From the NCBI GenBank assembly GCA_028023455.1, contig JAQFVV010012441.1, positions 3,159,911 through 3,223,910 on the forward strand: a stretch of DNA of 64,000 bases, given 5' to 3'. Below, piece by piece: positions 58,190 to 64,000 of the stretch. Each line of letters begins with the position of its first letter. The first letter of the stretch is position 1. Source of the stretch: Epiperipatus broadwayi (Eukaryota > Onychophora > Udeonychophora > Euonychophora > Peripatidae). The notes below the pieces were generated by a model that saw nothing but the letters and a program-made list of their open reading frames with translations, searched no databases and had not been told where the DNA came from. Position numbers and translations under genes: made by a program.

Positions 58190-59886
58190 AAAATTATAAA
58201 ATCAATTTATTTTACGCAGTTTATAAAAGTCTTTTTTGTTAGCCAGTAAAAACAGCTTCCGCTATGCCATAACTTAAGTTTTTAATGACTTCAATTGTGG
58301 TTATGTAGTTTTTTTGGGTTAAAATAAATAATTTACACATCTATTTCGTAAATAAGCTTAAATATATAATAACATTAACTGTTTATACTGAATGTAATAA
58401 ATGAAATAAGTGCGCTTATATACAACTTTAGAGAAGCTTGGTTATTTCTATAAATTAAATACAGCTTAGTGCTTTCGAGAAACAAATTACGAAAGTTACA
58501 ATTTTTCTTTTTAAAAGGACATTCAAAAATTGTCTTGTGCCAAACAAATCCACCTTTTACAAGTTGTACTGGTAGTGAAATTAAAATGAGATGTCTGTGT
58601 GCATGTCTATATGCAAATTAATATTCTAATTTTCTAGAAATCATTATGATATTGACATTTTTAGGCTTTTATTCTGAACTAATAATTTTAATAGTAATTT
58701 ATATACAAAAAAAATTGTATACATTAATCTGAAGTTGTAGTTAACTTCAAAATAATGAGGAAATGCTGAAAGCAATATCAGCACCACTGTAATGCTCAAA
58801 ACATCTCAAAGGAAACAATTCTGTACCTACTAAATAAGAACAGTAGATGATTTAAAAATAAATTTGGTAAGAAAGCAGTTTAATTCCAAAATATTTTATA
58901 CAATAGAAATAGCAAGAGAAAATTATTATTTACAGTAAATTGGGCATATTTGTGTTTGCAAAGCACAAACAGTAAAATAAATATCCTCATTTTGAACACT
59001 TGAATGGGACTTGCTGTCAGCTTGCTACTTAGATTCCCAAACATTACATAACCTCCTAAGCACCTAACGTGATCATTTATTTAGTATCAACTGTCGTGTT
59101 AATAATTATTTCTTAAGAAATTAATAGAATTATTGTGAAGCATAGTACTTAACTTATCTGTATGACCTAGTCTTTAAGTTTGAACTAGGTAGGGCTTAAA
59201 AATTTTTCAGGTCTCAAACAATAGATGGGTAGCAGTAAATGAGGATTGGGTGACCAAGGCGTTTTTTGCTGGACTTCGAAATATCACTGGTATTGTCATA
59301 CCCCCCTCATTCATTTGCTTATAGTATACACTCATCATCATCCTTACTGATTCCCTTCTTTTGAACTATCTGTGCATTGAATGCAGAAAACAAAATAGAA
59401 TTGTAATAATGTGATTCAATCTACATGATTGGTAAGGAAGGGGTTGCATTTCTACAAATTCAGAATTTTTGCTTACATTAATAAATTAACAATTTAATGA
59501 TAAACAAATAATTTGTTTGCTATATAAATAATAAAAATTTATTTAAATAATTCTGAGAGAGTTTATTTTTTTATTGTTGTCTTTCATTGGATTGAAATAC
59601 AATCACTTAACTTTAATAAAAACAGTATTGTTCCTAGTAGCTAATTGTGCTTCGGTCACTTAGTTTAAAGTATTTTTTATGACTATCTGTAGTTTTCATT
59701 TATTGGTTTTACATTTATTTGATGGTAAATTTTTTGACTGAGAATTGGCAGGAGGCAAAGGGTTGTTCTCAAATTAGTTACTGCTTTTGTGTGAATTTGT
59801 CTTTTATTCAAATCTTGAAAATAAAAATCATATTTTTTTATACTATTGTGTTAAATAATATTTAATTTATAAAGCGCAAACAGTAT
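58190..59886. other. AT-rich stretch, no gene seen
   Basis: Nothing supported. Confidence 0.55.
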
Positions 59887-60353
59887 TTGAAATTAAACTG
59901 AGAGACTGCAAACCACTCGCGCTTATTAGCCAATCAGGTGTTATTAATAGCGATCAAATCATAAATACAAGACAGAGAATTTAACAAGAAGAAGGCATTC
60001 ACCCTCCTCTTTACTTGTCTTTCTATATATCCAAGCTAGTCTGAAATACTTAGATTTGAAAGCATGAATCTTCAAACATATTCACATTTAATTCACTGAG
60101 TAAATCGTAGAATTTCATGCTGTGTGTTTGTAATTTAAACTCAGTGAATTAAATGTGAATATGTTTGAAGATTCACGCTTTCAAATCTAAGTACTTCAGA
60201 CTGGCTTGGATATATAGAAAGACAAGTAAAGAGGAGGGTGGATGCCCTTTTCTTGTTAAATTCTCTGTCTTGTATTTACCATTTGATCGCTATTAATAAC
60301 ACCTGATTGGCTAATAAGCGCAAGAGGTTTGCAGTCTCTCGGTTTAATTTCAA
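59887..60353. repeat. Large palindrome, ~215-bp arms
   Basis: 59887-60101 and 60139-60353 are reverse complements with few differences (ends ttgaaattaaact...gagagactgcaaacc and complement). A 37-bp loop separates them. Each arm contains gccaatcagg (CCAAT-like) and a GC-richer end. No TIR of a known superfamily, no TSD and no ORF recognised; a fold-back MITE of unknown type. Confidence 0.9.
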
Positions 60354-63300
60354 CTATTGTATTATTGATTTATGATTTATTTTTGAAAAATAATTTTGAA
60401 ATTTTTATTTTTTGATAAGAATATGATGTTTAGATTAAGATAGTACTCAAAGTATTTATTTTTAAAAAATACAATTTGACAGAATTATAAAGCAGGAAGT
60501 TGTGATTAGCTGAAAATTGAAGATCTCTATGACCATCATAGGTCTTATTTTTTGTCACTTTTTTTTTATAACTGTAAATGGAATTTTAATTTTCAAACAA
60601 TTTTATTGCTTTATACATTTTTTTACAAAAGTTTATTTTGACGTTAGAGATGAAGTTCAAATAAAGTTTATTAACATTTTAAATGCATTTATATCAAAAT
60701 AATGAAAACCATTGTTTTGATTACATGCTTTCAATGTATTATGTTTTTTTTTATATTTGCAAAGTTAATACATTATTTTTCAGAATTATTTTAATTTTAA
60801 AATCTATGTTTCTATAAAATCATTTAAAAATTGGGAGAAAATAATGAAGAATAAAAATTAATTCATTAAAATATAAAGTTGGAAAAACCCAAATGGTTGC
60901 TAGTTGTCAAAAAACTTTGCAATACAAAATGCATAATGGTTAACTTAAGTGGAAACCTAATCAAATGAATTTTGGTACTTTTGATAGAATAATTAATCAT
61001 GCAGTTTTTCATTACAATGTTTTATTGGGTGGAAGGCAAGAAATTGAATTTTCATTTTTCACTTTCTACTAAGAAATTTTGCGAAACCTTTTTTTATAGC
61101 TTTAAACTTTATGTATATATGTTTTTTCTAATATTTTAATTTCAAAAAATTTGAAAGATGTCAGCATAATCAAATAAGCAGGTCTTCAAAGTTTGTTAAA
61201 CTCTATGATGATGGGAGCCTTTTATATATTTGGTGGTCTCAAACTTTGCAAGATTACTTCAAGAAAAAAATATTATGATGGTCTAAAAATTTGATTTTAT
61301 GGAAAGTTTATGATTTTTTTTTGTATAGTAATTATATGATAATTTATTGGAAATCGAAAATATATATTATTACATTTATTTTTTTACAGAAATGTTTCAT
61401 TTTTAAATATAAAAGAATATATTTGTCTGTGCAACATTACCATAGAGAGGTAATGAGGAAATTCAACTGTCTAGAAATGTTAACACTAAACAGTCTTATA
61501 ACATCTAGCAATATCGTAAAAATTATGAATTTTTTTTATATTTTTAAAGCATAAATTGGTAGATTTACTAGATATTAAAATTAATTCAATCAGATTTTTA
61601 AAACAAACATTAAACAAAGAAGATCTGCTCTGCCTGAAATTTGATGATGTGACAGTACTTTGTTTTGATTAAAATCTAATTTTTAAAATAATTTCAAAAA
61701 TCAAATGTAATTTTTTAAAATCTATTTAATTTGGAAACAAAAATAACTATTAAATTAGGTTAAATTTAATACGTTCTGATAAATAATAATGGTTTAATAT
61801 TAAAATGAAAGTTGAAGGGTTAAATCATTTTTGGTATATAAAATTGAAAAGTGTTTCTGAATATTTTGTGTTTTTTTTAATCATTAGAATGCCTTTGCTA
61901 GAGTAAAAATAGAAAAACATTATTAGAATTTGCTATTATATTTTTTTTATTCTTTTGCCCTTTTATTTTGAATAAATCATTTTCATCTTTTGTCTTCATT
62001 ATTTGGGCAATCTATTCATTTTGATTTGTTTCACTTACAATTTGTGCAATTTCTTTATTGACTTACCTATGAATTGTTTATTTTTCTCATCATATCGATA
62101 CTGTTATTTTATTGATAATTGTTTCTTTTTTATAGTTTCTTCAATTACTTTATTGTTACAAACTTAATTTATTTTAAATTGTTTTTTTTTTATAATATAT
62201 ACCCTTTCCCTTTCTATTATATCTATATTTTCAGTACTTATGTTTTGAATATAATATTAAATACTTAATTAGAAATTATTAAAGTTGAAATTTAAATTTT
62301 CTAAATTTTAATTTTTAATTTACAGTGCGATTATAAATGCTGTTATTGTAGAGTGGCACTAGGAAATGGCTATTGCCATTTTGTTCAGATAAGGAAATGT
62401 AATTTGAATTTTGTGTATTTAACATCTCTTTTTATATCTTTTGCATTTCTTTAATAATTTTCATTACAAGAAATAAAAATGACACACAAAATGGGGGGGG
62501 GGAGGGATTTTAATATGTACATATTCTATCTACGTGTTTAAAATGTTTACTGTATTTTTCCAAAATGTGTACAGTATTAAATTTTTTATTTTTGTTGACC
62601 TCTTAGTATGTGTAATTTTTAGATTAAATTTTGCCTACATATCTACTGCATATGCATGCTTAAAATTATTTTAATTTATGCATGTTTGTATAGAATTTCC
62701 ACATCCACATGAATATTTGAAACTAAATCATACAAATATTAGGAAATTATTTTACTTTTACCAAATTTGCATTACTTTATTTATTCGGTGTGTTTTTAAA
62801 TTTAACATTATTTTTTTCATTATTACAATACTGTTCCATTTTTCACTATCATTTTAATAATACATCAGTTGTTTTTTTTTCTAAGATATTTTTGCTCTTT
62901 TTATTTTGTACCAATTTATGCTATTGCTTTTTATATTAATAGAGTGTACTTGAATAGATCTTTGCAAATTTAGCACTTCCCCATTTTACACCTTTTCTTT
63001 TATTTATTTAGATGCAATTTTATATTAATTTAATTATGATCAGCATCTGGTTTTATGCGGATATATGTTCATATACTTTACCTTTAATCTTAAACAAAAT
63101 TGATAAAAATTTATTTCATCTGGATCTCTTTTTTTATTTATCATTTTTATAATTATTATTATCTTTCATAAAAAAAATTTATTAATCATTTATGTCTTTA
63201 TTTTTACTCCTAATTTGTATTTTCCTTTCTTTTCTTATTATAGTGTTCAACAAAATGTTTATACAGTTATTTTGTTATATATGTGTGCTTATTATATGTT

Positions 63301-63361
63301 GCCAAACTCATATGTATATCAATTATTTACAAAAAATTAGGTTTAATCCAAAAATTGTACA
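60354..63361. other. AT-rich stretch, no gene seen
   Basis: Short ORFs only, none with family resemblance; a poly-G run lies near 62494. Confidence 0.55.
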
Positions 63362-64000
63362 CCTGGGTCTCATTTTATGCAGATTATTTTAATGCGATTC
63401 ATGTTTCTTCTTAATATCTTTCATATTTCACTATATTTATTAGATATCAAGAAATTTAAATTATTAATAACTTATTTTGACTTGAAATACTTTTTTTTTT
63501 CTAAAATATAACGTTATATTAGCAGCTAACATGAATATGGCATGAAGCTGTATGTAAATAACGTATTTATACTAATGAGTAAATAATAATAATAGATTTA
63601 TATTTACATATAAAAATATTGCAATAAATATTCAAAAATTTTAAACTTTTAAAACATATTTTGCTAACATTTGTTAATTATAACAGAAATAAATAATTTT
63701 TTAGATTTTTAAAATAAATAATAAAGATTTTATTGATTTTATAAACAGAAAATAATCTTTCTAATGATACTCTATAATCTTTTTGTTTTGATTACGAACT
63801 CGTTTTTTTAATATAGAAACTATTAACACAGCTCAAGACTGAAAGTGGCGCTAGTTGTATGTCACATGACAAATCTGATTTCTTAACATTTCACAAATGA
63901 ACGCATATTGTCAAATAACCAGATAACCGCTAATGATTAAAATATGAATAAAAAATGTAAAATTAAATACTGTAGTTAATAAAAAAAGTAAAAAAAGGTT
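63362..64000. mobile_element. pogo/Tigger-like DNA transposon copy C, cut by window end
   Basis: The left end is cacctgggtctcattttatg, as in copy A. Interior landmarks 'agtggcgctagttgtat' and 'attgtcaaataaccagat' match copy A near 28590-28670, so the element continues past 64000. The base pair before the TIR is not TA here (ca), probably by mutation. Confidence 0.7.

Overview
This is AT-rich (very roughly three quarters A+T by eye) animal-type DNA with no intact host protein gene that I can support. The content is almost entirely transposon remains: non-LTR retrotransposons, Penelope-like elements (PLEs) with GIY-YIG domains, hAT, Merlin and pogo/Tigger-like DNA transposons, tRNA-derived repeats and many inverted repeats. 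These point to an invertebrate genome with a repeat-rich intergenic region. I cannot name the taxon from the sequence.

Layout. 0.1-1.05 kb: about 340-bp repeat units in inverted and direct order. 1.3-2.3 kb: tandem repeat of about 530 bp carrying hammerhead-like cores. 5.2-9.9 kb: two minus-strand copies of one APE-type LINE. 11.8-12.8 kb: hAT-like element with a fold-back hammerhead repeat inside. 14.9-16.5 kb: 5'-truncated RTE-like LINE with target-site duplication and a 500-codon RT frame. 17.5-18.9 kb: two Merlin transposase fossils head to head. 20.1-20.9 kb: PLE. 21.9 kb: SINE. 22.6-27.2 kb: inverted repeats, a tRNA-like sequence and hammerhead/B-box repeats. 27.5-29.0 kb: pogo/Tigger-like element. 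31-38.7 kb: LTR-like promoter regions, a PLE with inverted flanks, and a cluster of covarying hairpins. 40-41.7 kb: two more hammerhead repeats. 43.8 kb: a short ORF with an in-frame duplication. 44.5-47.2 kb: near full-length decayed RTE. 47.5-48.0 kb: hAT deletion derivative with perfect 8-bp duplication. 48.0-48.4 kb: 174-bp tandem hammerhead repeat. 49.4-50.5 kb: second pogo-like copy. 52.5-53.0 kb: third PLE. 56.8-58.2 kb: two fold-back hammerhead repeats, one with an apparently intact ribozyme. 59.9-60.4 kb: large palindrome. 63.4 kb to the end: start of a third pogo-like copy.

The most interesting system is the recurring hammerhead ribozyme motif. At least three repeat families carry the order CUGANGA - stem II - GAA(A) - very short stem III - stem I. 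Several copies sit in inverted (head-to-head or tail-to-tail) dimers, and PLE remains lie in the same window. This fits the known association of hammerheads with PLEs, with Schistosoma SINE-like elements and with animal retrozymes. My inference is that these are non-autonomous, self-cleaving RNA elements that may have been mobilised by a PLE-type reverse transcriptase. All folds were done by eye and need computation.
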